The position numbers and the translations under genes were made by a program. From Paenibacillus sp. HGH0039 (GTDB lineage Bacteria; Bacillota; Bacilli; Paenibacillales; NBRC-103111): a DNA stretch of 64,000 nt. Positions 16,068 to 25,483 of this stretch are shown one piece after another (position 1 is the stretch's first letter; every line of letters begins with the position of its first letter). The stretch is from the NCBI RefSeq assembly GCF_000411255.1, contig NZ_KE150413.1, positions 796,794 to 860,793 on the forward strand, read 5' to 3'. The notes under the pieces were generated by a model. The model had not been told where the DNA came from and did no database searches. It worked only from the letters and a program-made list of their open reading frames with translations.

Positions 16068-16852
16068 TGGAACCGATCATCGAAGTGCGGGGTGCTGGAA
16101 AAAGTTTCGGCGGAACCCGCGTGCTCAAAGATATCCGTTTCGAGGTGAAGCCCGGCGAATTTTTCGGCATCATCGGGCCCAACGGGAGCGGCAAATCGAC
16201 TCTGCTGAGGCTTATCTCCGGCGTAGACCCCCTTACGGAAGGCCGTATTCTTCTCCAGGGGAGGGAAGTCGCGGGCTACGCCCGCAAGGAGCTGGCACGC
16301 TGGCTTGCCGTGCTTCAGCAGGATGCGCTGCCTCCGCTCGGTTTCACTGTCCGTGAGGTGGTCGAAATGGGCCGGTTCCCTTTCCAGAACTGGCTCGGGG
16401 AAGACCGGGAGGACGCCGCTGCGCTTATCGACCGGATTATGCGGCGGCTCGATCTGGAGCCGCTGGCCGACCGGACGGTCGAGAACCTGAGCGGAGGCCA
16501 GAAACAGCGAGTGGCGCTGGCGAAGGTGATGGCGCAGGAGCCCCGACTGCTGCTGCTCGACGAGCCTACGACTTACCTGGACATCGGCTACCAGATGCAG
16601 CTGATGGACTACGTGCGGCAGTGGCAGCGGGAAGAAGGGCTGACGGTGGTCGCCGTCCTTCACGATTTGAACCTAGCCTCTCTCTACTGCGAACGGCTTC
16701 TCGTCGTTCACGAGGGAGAAGGCGTATCGATCGGCACGCCGGAGGAAATTATGAGAAGCGAGCTGATCCTGGACGTCTACGGGACGGAACCGATCGTCCT
16801 GGAGCATCCGGATCACGGCATTCCTCAAATCCTGCTGCGCCGGGGAGATTGA
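16067..16852 (+). CDS. btuD: ABC transporter ATP-binding protein, BtuD-like
   Basis: This 261-residue ATPase drives the BtuFCD importer. It has Walker A GPNGSGKST, signature LSGGQKQRV, Walker B LLLLDEPTTYLD and the H-loop histidine in VLHDLNLA. The ATG at 16067 is preceded by GGGGGAG inside the btuC end and overlaps its stop codon. An upstream in-frame ATG at 16052 is less well placed. Confidence 0.92.
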   Translation: MEPIIEVRGAGKSFGGTRVLKDIRFEVKPGEFFGIIGPNGSGKSTLLRLISGVDPLTEGRILLQGREVAGYARKELARWLAVLQQDALPPLGFTVREVVEMGRFPFQNWLGEDREDAAALIDRIMRRLDLEPLADRTVENLSGGQKQRVALAKVMAQEPRLLLLDEPTTYLDIGYQMQLMDYVRQWQREEGLTVVAVLHDLNLASLYCERLLVVHEGEGVSIGTPEEIMRSELILDVYGTEPIVLEHPDHGIPQILLRRGD

Positions 16853-16867
16853 ATAGAGTGAATCCGG

Positions 16868-16887
16868 ACCGCCCGCAGGGCGGTTTA
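16868..16887 (+). other. short hairpin between btuD and cobT
   Basis: ACCGCCC/GGGCGGT form a 7-bp stem with a three-base loop followed by only three T. It may reduce readthrough or stabilise an mRNA end; it is too weak for a firm terminator call. Confidence 0.35.
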
Positions 16888-16928
16888 CATACATACCGAC
16901 TTATACTACATACCGAGGAGGAACAAAC

Positions 16929-17978
16929 ATGAACGAACTTCAGGGTGTAATCGGCGCCATTCGCCCGCTCCGTCAGGAAGCGAAGGATGCGGCATCCGTC
17001 CATCTCGATAATCTGACTAAACCGCCGGGAAGCCTCGGCAAGCTGGAAGATATGGCACGCCAGCTTGCGGGGATTACCGGAGAGGTTATGCCCGATATGA
17101 GCCGCAAGGCCATCGTCGTGATGGCGGCCGACCACGGCGTCTGCGAAGAAGGCGTCAGCGCGTTTCCGCAGGAAGTGACCCGCCAGATGGTGATGAACTT
17201 CCTGCAGGGCGGCGCGGCCGTCAATGTGCTGGCCCGGCACGCGGGCGCGGAAGTCGTATGCGTCGATATCGGCGTCAATGCCGACCTGGAGCATCCGGAT
17301 CTCCTCTCCCGCAAAGTCCGGAAAGGCACGGCCAATATGGCCCGTGAAGCCGCTATGACCCGTGAGGAGGCTCTCCAGGCCATCCGCGCCGGCATTGAAG
17401 TCGCAGACGAGCTGGTCGGACGCGGCGTGCGGGTTCTGGCAACCGGGGAGATGGGGATCGGCAACACCACGGCCAGTTCCGCGCTGCTGAGCGTGCTCGG
17501 GGGCATCGCCGTAGAAGACGCGGTAGGACGCGGAACGGGCATCGACGATGCCCGCTGGCTGCACAAGCAGGAAGTTGTTCGCAGAGCCATCGAGGTCAAC
17601 AAACCGGATGCGGGCGATGCGCTCGATGTGCTGGCGAAAGTCGGCGGCCTCGAAATCGCGGGCCTGGCCGGAGTCATACTCGGTGCGGCCAAGAACGCTT
17701 GTCCGGTCGTGATCGACGGTTTCATCTCCTCGGCCGCCGCGCTGGTTGCTTCACGGCTGGCTCCGGAGTCCCAGCCGTATATGATCGCCTCTCATCAGTC
17801 TCACGAGCAGGGCCACGCACGGATGCTGGAAGCGGTCGGGCTCAGCCCCATGCTTCATATGGATATGAGACTGGGAGAAGGGACCGGGGCTGCGCTCTGC
17901 TTCACGCTCATGGATGCGGCGGGCAAAATCATGCGCGAGATGGCTTCCTTCGAAAGCGCCGGAGTGTCGCGGGGCTGA
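16929..17978 (+). CDS. cobT: nicotinate-nucleotide:dimethylbenzimidazole phosphoribosyltransferase
   Basis: CobT activates the lower ligand by making alpha-ribazole phosphate from nicotinate mononucleotide and dimethylbenzimidazole. The 349-residue protein has the family start LDNLTKPPGSLGKLE, the MAADHGV motif, the GEMGIGNTT motif, and the C-terminal MRLGEGTGAAL that carries the catalytic glutamate. The start has GAGGAGG upstream. It overlaps cobU by one base (TGATG). Confidence 0.95.
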   Translation: MNELQGVIGAIRPLRQEAKDAASVHLDNLTKPPGSLGKLEDMARQLAGITGEVMPDMSRKAIVVMAADHGVCEEGVSAFPQEVTRQMVMNFLQGGAAVNVLARHAGAEVVCVDIGVNADLEHPDLLSRKVRKGTANMAREAAMTREEALQAIRAGIEVADELVGRGVRVLATGEMGIGNTTASSALLSVLGGIAVEDAVGRGTGIDDARWLHKQEVVRRAIEVNKPDAGDALDVLAKVGGLEIAGLAGVILGAAKNACPVVIDGFISSAAALVASRLAPESQPYMIASHQSHEQGHARMLEAVGLSPMLHMDMRLGEGTGAALCFTLMDAAGKIMREMASFESAGVSRG

Positions 17979-18571
17979 TGAATCTGGCGCATGAACATAC
18001 ACCGGGAGCGGGAGCTGTCCTCGTGACGGGCGGTGCCAGAAGCGGCAAAAGCTCGTTTGCCGAGCAGCTGTCTTCGCGGCTTGCCGCACACGGGACTTAT
18101 CTCGCTACGGCCCAGATCTGGGACGAGGAGATGCGGCAGCGGATCGCTCTGCACCGCACGCAGCGCGAGCAGTCCGGCTTCCCCTGGATTACGGCGGAAG
18201 AGCCTATGGAGCTGTCGGCCGCGCTGCAAGCTTGTAGCGGCGAAAGAGGCCAGGGCGTTGTCCTGGTGGATTGTCTGACGCTGTGGCTTTCCAATCGTCT
18301 GCTGAAGGCGGAATCTTCGCCGGATGCGGCCGAACAAGTGGATGCCGCCGTGGACGAGCTTGTCCGGACGGTTGAAGCCTACGAGGGACCGCTCGTTCTT
18401 GTCACGAACGAAGTGGGGAGCGGCATTGTGCCCGAGTATCCCCTCGGGCGATTGTACCGCGATCTCGCCGGTCGGATGAATCAGCGGCTGGCCCAAGTTT
18501 GCGGCCGGGTTTTTCTGGTGACCGCCGGGATACCTGTCGAGCTGAAAAGCCGGGCTTACCGGTTTGAATAG
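17978..18571 (+). CDS. cobU: adenosylcobinamide kinase / cobinamide-phosphate guanylyltransferase
   Basis: CobU phosphorylates adenosylcobinamide and then adds GMP. The 197-residue protein has the P-loop GGARSGKSS, the LDCLTLW-like VDCLTLWLSN strand and VTNEVGSGIVP, all typical. The start overlaps the cobT stop by one base. A ten-residue extension precedes the P-loop strand. Confidence 0.94.
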   Translation: MNLAHEHTPGAGAVLVTGGARSGKSSFAEQLSSRLAAHGTYLATAQIWDEEMRQRIALHRTQREQSGFPWITAEEPMELSAALQACSGERGQGVVLVDCLTLWLSNRLLKAESSPDAAEQVDAAVDELVRTVEAYEGPLVLVTNEVGSGIVPEYPLGRLYRDLAGRMNQRLAQVCGRVFLVTAGIPVELKSRAYRFE

Positions 18572-18580
18572 AGGGAACTC

Positions 18581-19684
18581 ATGATTTTTTATTCGCTGAA
18601 AGAAATCTTGTGGATGATGCTGGCGGCTATTGCCGTCGACCTTGTGATCGGCGATCCGAAGTGGCCGACGCATCCGGTGATCCGCATCGGGAGTCTGATC
18701 AGCTTTCTGGAACGGAAGCTGAGGAGGGATCACGCAGCGCGGGAGAGCGCGCCGGAATGCGCCGGAGGAGTCCGAGCCGAGGCCGGAGCCGGGACCGGGG
18801 CTGCCGGTGGCGTGCCGCCGGAGGCCGGCGCATCCGCCGACACGGCCGGAGAAGCGGCCTCTCTGTCACCGCGCTCCTTGAAGCGGCGGGGGATTGTCCT
18901 GGCCGCAGCCGTCATGCTGGCCGCATTTGCCGCGATGACGGCCGTAACGGCCGCAGCCGCGGCGATACATCCGTGGCTGGGATACGCGGTGACGACGTGG
19001 TTTATTTCGACGACGGTAGCCGTCAAAGGCTTGAAAGATGCCGCACGGCTGGTAGCGGTACCCCTGGCAGCGGGAGATTTGGCCGCCGCTCGCAAATATA
19101 CGGGCTATATCGTCGGCCGCGACACGAAGAACCTCGACGAAGGCGAACTGACGCGCGCCGTCGTGGAAACGGTCGCCGAGAACACCGTCGACGGAGTCGT
19201 TTCGCCGCTGTTCTACGCCCTCATCGGCGGAGCGCCTCTGGCGATGCTGTACCGGGCGGCGAACACGCTGGACTCCATGGTCGGCTACAAGAACGACCGG
19301 TATGTGCATTTCGGCTGGGCCTCCGCGCGGTGGGACGACGTGATGAACTGGATTCCGGCCAGACTGACCGGAATCCTGCTGATTCTGGCCGCGTCCGTAC
19401 AGCCGCGGATGAGCGCTTTCCGGGCGGGCCGCTCGATCGGCCGTTTCGCCCGGCTTCATCCGAGCCCGAACAGCGGGATTCCGGAGTCGGCGGTCGCGGG
19501 CGCGCTCGGCATCGAGCTGGGCGGGCGCAATACATACGGAACCGTGGTCAGCGAGCGCGCACGCATGGGCTGGCCGCTGCGGCCGCGGAACCGCGGAGAC
19601 ATCGACGGCACGGTCCGGCTGCTCTACGGGGCGACGGGCTGGCTGGCAGGAGGGGTCCTATGCGCAATTTGGCTGCTGAATTAA
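18581..19684 (+). CDS. cbiB: adenosylcobinamide-phosphate synthase (CbiB type)
   Basis: This membrane enzyme couples aminopropanol phosphate to adenosylcobyric acid. Family motifs include DLVIGDPKWPTHPV near the start, GRDTKNLDEGELTRAVVETVAENTVDGV, and HPSPNSGIPESAVAGAL. At 367 residues it is longer than usual because of an Ala/Gly/Glu-rich hydrophilic insert (about residues 47-95) between the first conserved block and the second helix. This insert is GC-rich and low in complexity. The 3' end overlaps cobS by 25 nt. Confidence 0.92.
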   Translation: MIFYSLKEILWMMLAAIAVDLVIGDPKWPTHPVIRIGSLISFLERKLRRDHAARESAPECAGGVRAEAGAGTGAAGGVPPEAGASADTAGEAASLSPRSLKRRGIVLAAAVMLAAFAAMTAVTAAAAAIHPWLGYAVTTWFISTTVAVKGLKDAARLVAVPLAAGDLAAARKYTGYIVGRDTKNLDEGELTRAVVETVAENTVDGVVSPLFYALIGGAPLAMLYRAANTLDSMVGYKNDRYVHFGWASARWDDVMNWIPARLTGILLILAASVQPRMSAFRAGRSIGRFARLHPSPNSGIPESAVAGALGIELGGRNTYGTVVSERARMGWPLRPRNRGDIDGTVRLLYGATGWLAGGVLCAIWLLN

Positions 19685-20517
19685 AGCTCTGGCTGTTTGG
19701 ACTGATAACGGCCGTCCAGTTTCTTACCCGGCTGCCGCTTCCGGTAAGGATCGAGTGGACACCGGCCGTTCTGCGGCGGAGCCTCGCTTTTTACCCGGTG
19801 GTCGGCATGATCCTGGGCCTTCTTCTTACCGGCTCCGGCTGGGTGCTGGAGAAGACGCTTCCCCCTCTGCCCGCTGCCGCGCTTCTTCTGTGCCTGTGGA
19901 TCGGGCTGACGGGAGCGCTGCATCTGGACGGGCTGATGGATACGGCGGACGGGCTGCTCAGCCATCGTTCCAGGGAGCGCATGCTGGAAATTATGAAAGA
20001 CAGCCGCGTCGGAGCCATGGGCGTCATTGTATGTGTCGCGGTCTTGCTTCTCAAGTGGAGCGTAATGGTGCCGCTGCTGACGGACGGCGCTCTCACCGGG
20101 AGCTGGATTCTGCTGCTTGTTCCGGTCTGGAGCCGGACTTTCATGGCCGCAGCCGTGGCTTTATGGCCGTATGCGCGGAGCGGAGGCGGTCTGGGCGGTT
20201 TTTTTGAAGGGGAAAAAAAGCCCTTCGCGCTGCTGGGAGCGGCAATCGCCTTATTTCTGAGCGCCGGAGCGGTCGCGTTTTTCCATGAATCGGGCGGGAC
20301 GCTTTCGCTCAAGCCTTCTTTGCATGTTTTGGAAGGGGCGGGGCCCGTATGGTGGGGGATTATGCTCCTTATGGTTACCTTTGCGCTTGGAGGAGTCTTG
20401 GCGGCCTGGATGGCTAAAAAGCTCGGCGGGCTGACGGGGGACACCTACGGGGCTTTAAATGAGCTGCTGGAAGCTCTGCTGCTTCTTGCCGCCGCTTTCG
20501 TGCTGCATTTGACCTAG
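19660..20517 (+). CDS. cobS: adenosylcobinamide-GDP ribazoletransferase (cobalamin synthase)
   Basis: CobS joins adenosylcobinamide-GDP with alpha-ribazole in the membrane to complete the nucleotide loop. The 285-residue protein has FLTRLPLPV near the start, GALHLDGLMDTADGLLSHRSRERMLEIMKDSRVG (the conserved Asp-rich loop) and several membrane helices. AGGAGGGG lies 5 nt before ATG 19660 inside cbiB. Confidence 0.94.
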   Translation: MRNLAAELKLWLFGLITAVQFLTRLPLPVRIEWTPAVLRRSLAFYPVVGMILGLLLTGSGWVLEKTLPPLPAAALLLCLWIGLTGALHLDGLMDTADGLLSHRSRERMLEIMKDSRVGAMGVIVCVAVLLLKWSVMVPLLTDGALTGSWILLLVPVWSRTFMAAAVALWPYARSGGGLGGFFEGEKKPFALLGAAIALFLSAGAVAFFHESGGTLSLKPSLHVLEGAGPVWWGIMLLMVTFALGGVLAAWMAKKLGGLTGDTYGALNELLEALLLLAAAFVLHLT

Positions 20518-20608
20518 TTTGGATGCGCGGACACCCTCGAAAGGCTTGTTGCCGTAGGGTGAAAAGGAACGTGCGGAGCAGACGGGCTCTCCGAAAGGAA
20601 CCAAAAAA

Positions 20609-20648
20609 GAGGCGGGATGGATTCGTTCGTCGGACTCCCGGCCTTTTT
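20609..20648 (+). terminator. terminator between cobS and cobD
   Basis: AGGC-GGGA pairs with TCCC-G-GCCT around an 18-nt loop, followed by five T. It suggests that cobD-cobQ may have separate control or only partial readthrough. The region before it carries a fragment (GGGTGAAAAGGAA) recalling the B12 riboswitch core, but the other conserved boxes are missing. Confidence 0.6.
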
Positions 20649-20693
20649 GCATATAAACGGACAGGAAACGACAAAAAAAGTGGGGGGATCACT

Positions 20694-21809
20694 ATGCTGG
20701 AGCGATACGGACACGGCGGGGATGTGTGGACGGCGGAGGAAAAGTTCGGGCGCGGCCGGGAGCAGTTTCTGGATTTCAGCTCGAATATGAATCCGTTCGG
20801 TCCGCCTGATGCGGTGGAGGGAGTGCTGCGATCAGGCTGGAAACATATTGTCCGGTATCCGGACCCGGCTGTCCGGGAGCTAACAGGGAAAATTGCCGCC
20901 AAATACGGAGTTCCCGCAGAATCCGTACTGGTGGGAAACGGCGCCGCCGAATTGATCGACCTTATCGTGCGTGTTCTGCAGCCCGAGGTGACGGGGCTTG
21001 CGCGTCCGTCTTTCAGCGAATACGAGGATGCGGTGCTGAAAACGGGAGGCCGTATCCACGGGATTCCGCTGCGTGCGGAGCACGATTTCCTGCTGCAGCG
21101 GGCGGATGCCGAGGAAGCCGTGAAGCGTTCGGATTTGCTGTTTCTGGGACATCCGAACAATCCGACGGGAAGACTCCTTTCCCGGGAACTGCTGAACGAC
21201 TTGGCCGGCAGCGGACATCCGCTCATTCTGGACGAGGCGTTCCTCGATTTCGTACCGGACGAAAAAAACGTGACGCTTCTGCGGCTTGCGGCCGAATCCA
21301 AGCATGTAGCCGTGATCCGCTCCATGACGAAGTTTTACGCGATTCCGGGGGCCCGGCTCGGCTTCATTGTCGCTCATCCGGATGTGATCGCCCGGATGTC
21401 CCGTCTGCAGGTACCGTGGAGCGTAAATTATTTCGCCCAGCTTATCGGATGCGCCGTCCTGGAGGACGAGGCTTTTCACGCGAAAACTATCCGCTGGCTG
21501 CAGGAAGAGAGTCCCTGGCTTGCCGACAAACTTGCGGGTCTCGGGCTCTCGGTGACACCGAGCGACACCAACTATTTGTTGTGCGCGCTTCCGGAGCACA
21601 GCCTAATCGATGTCCGCATCCTTCAAGAAGAAATGGGCAGACGCGGGGTTCTCATCCGGGACGCTTCGCTTTTCGAAGGGCTCGGCACGCGTTATTTCCG
21701 TACGGCGGTCAAACTCCGCGGCGATAACGAGCGCATGCTTGCCGCTTTGTCAGACGTGTTGAAAGCGGCTCAAGCCGGTGAAATTTCCTTTGAAAGGGGC
21801 GGCCGATGA
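20694..21809 (+). CDS. cobD: threonine-phosphate decarboxylase
   Basis: This PLP enzyme makes (R)-1-amino-2-propanol phosphate, the linker used by CbiB. The 371-residue protein is a histidinol-phosphate-aminotransferase-like member with FSSNMNPFGPP near the start, HPNNPTGRL, and the PLP lysine in SMTKFYAIPGARLGF. The gene context in a cob cluster decides for CobD over HisC. ATG 20694 is preceded by a GGGGGG stretch 6-7 nt upstream. Its stop overlaps cobQ (ATGA). Confidence 0.92.
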   Translation: MLERYGHGGDVWTAEEKFGRGREQFLDFSSNMNPFGPPDAVEGVLRSGWKHIVRYPDPAVRELTGKIAAKYGVPAESVLVGNGAAELIDLIVRVLQPEVTGLARPSFSEYEDAVLKTGGRIHGIPLRAEHDFLLQRADAEEAVKRSDLLFLGHPNNPTGRLLSRELLNDLAGSGHPLILDEAFLDFVPDEKNVTLLRLAAESKHVAVIRSMTKFYAIPGARLGFIVAHPDVIARMSRLQVPWSVNYFAQLIGCAVLEDEAFHAKTIRWLQEESPWLADKLAGLGLSVTPSDTNYLLCALPEHSLIDVRILQEEMGRRGVLIRDASLFEGLGTRYFRTAVKLRGDNERMLAALSDVLKAAQAGEISFERGGR

Positions 21810-23494
21810 ACATGAGGAATTCCACTCATACAGAAGGACGCACAGGCACGGTCCCGACTCACCTTGACCGTGAAGCGGATCAACCGGAGGGCAACGGGAG
21901 CGGGACGGACGGAACGCGGGCCAGGACCCTTATGGTACAGGGGACGGCTTCGGATGTCGGCAAAAGCATTTTGACGGCGGCTCTGTGCCGCATTTTCGTG
22001 CAGGACGGCCACCGCGTGGCGCCGTTTAAGTCGCAGAACATGTCGCTGAACTCTTACGTGACGCCGGACGGCAAAGAGATCGGGCGGGCTCAGGGGGTCC
22101 AGGCCGATGCGTGCCGCATACCGGCTACGACCGATATGAACCCGATTCTGCTGAAGCCGTCTCAGGATATGCGTTCCCAGGTCGTTGTTCACGGCAAGCC
22201 TTATCAGGATATGGACGCGAGAGCTTACCGCGAATCTTACCTGCCCCTGGCGGAGAAAGTCGTGTGTGACGCGCTCGAACGGCTGCGTCGGACGGTTGAC
22301 CTCGTTGTGCTTGAAGGAGCCGGAAGTCCGGCGGAGATCAACCTGAAAGACCGGGATATCGTGAACATGCGGATGGCGAAATGGGCCGACGCTCCCGTGA
22401 TCCTCGTGGCGGATATCGACCGGGGCGGGGTATTTGCGTCGATCGTCGGGACGCTGGAGCTTCTGGAACCGGATGAGCGGGAGCGGGTAAAGGGATTTGT
22501 CATCAATAAATTCCGGGGGGACGTCAGCCTGTTGAAGCCGGGATTGGACTGGTTGGAGGAACGGACGGGAAAACCCGTACTCGGCGTCGTCCCTTACTAT
22601 CCGAAGCTGGGGATTGAAGACGAGGATTCCGCTTCGCTGGATTCCAAAAGAAGGCTGGAACCGGCTCCGGCCGCACAGCAGGACGGTCAGCGGCCCGATG
22701 TGCTCGATATCGCGGTCGTCCGGCTGCCTCGGATTTCCAACTTCACGGATATCGATCCGCTGCACGAAGAGCCGGATGTATCCGTGCGTTACGTCGGCAG
22801 CGCCGCCGAATGGGGGAATCCGGATATCGTCCTTGTGCCGGGGAGCAAAAATACGATGAGCGACCTTCTTTTCCTGCGGGAAAGCGGCCTGGCCGACAGA
22901 ATCGTCCGTCACGCGGCCGGTGAAGGCAGGGTTGCCGGGATATGCGGGGGCTACCAGATGCTGGGCGAGGCACTTTCGGACCCGCTCGGAACGGAATCCG
23001 ACTATAGGGGGGACCGGGAAGGACTCGGCCTTCTGCCGGTGGCGACTGAATTCACGCCGGAGAAAAAAACGGTGCGTGCCGAAGGCAGCTGCGGACTTTT
23101 CCGCCAAATGCCGGATCTGCCGGTCGACGGCTATGAAATTCATATGGGCGTGACGAGGATGACGGACGAAACGTCGGAGCGGCCGTTTCGCCTTCGCGCT
23201 TCCTTGGCGGGTTCCGGGGATGAAGCCGGTGCGGCGGACGGTTTGCATCCGGAGGGAGCTTCGGCTTTCGAAGGACGGGTCTGGGGAACGTATCTGCACG
23301 GCATTCTTCATAATGACGATTTCCGCAGATGCTGGCTGAACGAAGCTCGTCAAAGCAAAGGCTGGGAGCCTCTTTCCGCCGAACTGCGTTTTCGCGAAAA
23401 GCGGGAGGAAGCGTTCGACCGGCTCGCGGGTCATGTCCGCAAACATATTGACATGGATCTCTTATACGAGATAGCGGGATTAACCGCTGAATAA
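21806..23494 (+). CDS. cobQ: cobyric acid synthase
   Basis: CobQ (CbiP) amidates four carboxylates of adenosylcobyrinic diamide with glutamine and ATP. The 562-residue protein has an N-terminal synthetase domain (MVQGTASDVGKS from about residue 43) and a C-terminal glutamine amidotransferase with GICGGYQMLG (nucleophile Cys) and HGILHND. About 40 hydrophilic residues precede the conserved start, unusual for the family. GAAAGGGGCGG upstream and the ATGA overlap with cobD support ATG 21806. Confidence 0.94.
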   Translation: MNMRNSTHTEGRTGTVPTHLDREADQPEGNGSGTDGTRARTLMVQGTASDVGKSILTAALCRIFVQDGHRVAPFKSQNMSLNSYVTPDGKEIGRAQGVQADACRIPATTDMNPILLKPSQDMRSQVVVHGKPYQDMDARAYRESYLPLAEKVVCDALERLRRTVDLVVLEGAGSPAEINLKDRDIVNMRMAKWADAPVILVADIDRGGVFASIVGTLELLEPDERERVKGFVINKFRGDVSLLKPGLDWLEERTGKPVLGVVPYYPKLGIEDEDSASLDSKRRLEPAPAAQQDGQRPDVLDIAVVRLPRISNFTDIDPLHEEPDVSVRYVGSAAEWGNPDIVLVPGSKNTMSDLLFLRESGLADRIVRHAAGEGRVAGICGGYQMLGEALSDPLGTESDYRGDREGLGLLPVATEFTPEKKTVRAEGSCGLFRQMPDLPVDGYEIHMGVTRMTDETSERPFRLRASLAGSGDEAGAADGLHPEGASAFEGRVWGTYLHGILHNDDFRRCWLNEARQSKGWEPLSAELRFREKREEAFDRLAGHVRKHIDMDLLYEIAGLTAE

Positions 23495-23671
23495 AAGCGT
23501 CCGGACCAGTTTCCGGAGAGAGCCGATATCGGACCGAATCCATTTGCACTGCCTGTCCGGGGAAGCTATGATAAGAAAAAGAGCCTTTCGGAGCTGATGA
23601 AGCGAACGGGCGATGTTGATTTTTTACCCTGAATATAAGTAAGATATTTGGCGTTAGCGGGAGGAATACAG

Positions 23672-24241
23672 GTGAAAATTTATACGAGAACAGGGGACGC
23701 CGGCAAAACGGGTGTCATCGGCGGACGTGTCGATAAAGACGACGAACGGGTGGAAGCGTACGGAACGGTAGACGAGCTGAACTGTTATCTGGGGCAGGCG
23801 ATGAGTTTTATGGACCCGGAGAAGTTTGCCGACCTGCTGGAAGACCTGCTTACGGTCCAGCATGAGCTGTTTGACTGCGGCTCGGATTTGGCTCTGCTTA
23901 AAAAGGAGCTGCGGCCTTTTAAAGTGACGGCGGAGATGGTGGACAATCTGGAGACGTGGATCGATAAATACGATGCCGAGACGCCCGATATTACACGGTT
24001 CATTCTGCCGGGGGGAAGCCGGAGTTCCGCTGCGCTTCACATCTGCCGGACGGTATGCCGCCGTGCCGAAAGACGCGTCGTGACGCTGGCCCGCACCCAG
24101 GAGATCAACGTGGAGGTACGCCGTTACCTGAACCGCCTGTCGGATCTCTTCTTCACGATTGCCCGCACGGCCAACTTCAGGGAAGGTCAGACGGATGTGG
24201 AGTACGTCCGCAGCGGCGAGGTGTTCCGCCGGAAAAAATGA
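23672..24241 (+). CDS. PduO-type cob(I)alamin adenosyltransferase
   Basis: This 189-residue enzyme transfers the adenosyl group from ATP to cob(I)alamin or cobinamide. It starts with KIYTRTGDAGKTG and has the helical core with FILPGGSRSSAALHICRTVCRRAERRV, the PduO signature. The GTG start has GGGAGGAA about 5 nt upstream. It closes the B12 block and overlaps the next gene by 4 nt (ATGA). Confidence 0.93.
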   Translation: MKIYTRTGDAGKTGVIGGRVDKDDERVEAYGTVDELNCYLGQAMSFMDPEKFADLLEDLLTVQHELFDCGSDLALLKKELRPFKVTAEMVDNLETWIDKYDAETPDITRFILPGGSRSSAALHICRTVCRRAERRVVTLARTQEINVEVRRYLNRLSDLFFTIARTANFREGQTDVEYVRSGEVFRRKK

Positions 24242-25221
24242 TAAATTATTACAGTCCTTTAACGTATGTGGTTCCTCCCGACGAGGAGGGTTTCTATCTG
24301 AAAACGATTTTGCAGAACCGGATGGGTCTCTCGCGGAAACTGCTCTCCAGGCTCAAGCTGACGGAACAGGGGATCACCGTCAACGGCAAGCGCGAATATA
24401 TCAACATCAAAGTGAACAGCGGAGATGTGATCGAAATCCGGATGCAGGAGGAAGAGTCGGAGGATATTTTGCCTCAAGACCTCCCGCTTGAAATTTTGTA
24501 TGAGGACGAGCACCTGCTCATCGTCAATAAAGAGTCCGGGATGATCGTGCATCCGACGCACGGGCATTATTTGAACACGGTGGCCAACGCCGCCGTGCAT
24601 CACTGGAAAGAGCGGGGGGAAAACGTCCGCTTCCGGCCGGTTCACCGGCTGGACCAGGAAACCTCGGGCGTGCTTGCGATTGCGAAAAATCCGTATGTGC
24701 ACCAGCAGATTTCGGAGCAGATGATCGCTCACAGCATAACGAAGGAGTACCTGGCCATTGTGCACGGCACGGTAGTGGAGGACCGGGGTACGATCGACGC
24801 TCCGATCGACCGCGACCCGGAGCAGCCGCACGTCCGCATCGTGACGCCGTCCGGTTACCGCGCCGTCACGCATTACGAGACGGTGCGGCGCTACGACGGC
24901 ATCACTCTGGTGCGGCTGATGCTGGAAACCGGGCGGACGCATCAAATCCGCGTCCATATGAAGCACCTCGGGCACCCTCTCCTCGGTGACAAGATGTACG
25001 GCCCGGACTTCGCCGCCGGAGCGGACTGTGCCGACGGCGTGCCGGGAGCGCCCTCCGCCGTCCCGTCCCCGGCAGTAGACGGCGAGGCGGTCCCGGCGCT
25101 CGCCCGGCAGGCGCTGCACGCGTACCGGCTGGGCTTCGTCCACCCGGGCACGCGCGAGCGGGTGGAGTTCACCGCCCCGCTGCCGGCGGACATGCAGGCG
25201 GTGCTCGACGCCTGCCGGTAG
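24238..25221 (+). CDS. RluA family pseudouridine synthase
   Basis: This 327-residue enzyme isomerises uridine in rRNA or tRNA. An N-terminal S4-like RNA-binding part (LSRKLLSRLKLTEQGITVNGK) precedes the catalytic domain with HRLDQETSGVL (catalytic Asp) and GRTHQIRVHMKHLGHPLLGD. A low-complexity Ala/Gly/Pro insert of about 40 residues lies between the last two motifs (about 260-295), more GC-rich than the rest. The start overlaps the adenosyltransferase stop, but a functional link to B12 is unlikely. Confidence 0.9.
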   Translation: MINYYSPLTYVVPPDEEGFYLKTILQNRMGLSRKLLSRLKLTEQGITVNGKREYINIKVNSGDVIEIRMQEEESEDILPQDLPLEILYEDEHLLIVNKESGMIVHPTHGHYLNTVANAAVHHWKERGENVRFRPVHRLDQETSGVLAIAKNPYVHQQISEQMIAHSITKEYLAIVHGTVVEDRGTIDAPIDRDPEQPHVRIVTPSGYRAVTHYETVRRYDGITLVRLMLETGRTHQIRVHMKHLGHPLLGDKMYGPDFAAGADCADGVPGAPSAVPSPAVDGEAVPALARQALHAYRLGFVHPGTRERVEFTAPLPADMQAVLDACR

Positions 25222-25483
25222 GGTCTCCGCGTCAGCGGGCTGTGCTGCCTGGTGCGTGCTTAAGCTGCTGCGGGTCTCAATCTCGCCTGCACCCGGCCGC
25301 GCGCCGGCAGGACTATGCCTGCCGGTTACGACATACGGAAGCAGGCGCTCCGCCGCTTATCGCCACAGGCTTTGCCGACCACCAGTCACGAGCCGCCTGC
25401 GCGCATGGCCGCCCGGTGGAACTTTTTCGGCAGCCCTGCGTATAAAGCATACGGCAAGCAGGCCGAGATTTTTTTAAAACCAG
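25222..25483. other. intergenic stretch without a gene
   Basis: I see no supported ORF or known RNA here. The sequence is GC-rich near the rluA end and ends in a terminator-like hairpin. Confidence 0.5.

Noticed and set aside
20518-20693. A possible second B12 riboswitch before cobD
   Set aside because: Only a fragment resembling GGGTGAAAAGG-AA is present; the CCGCCACTG and B12 boxes are missing. A terminator is supported instead.
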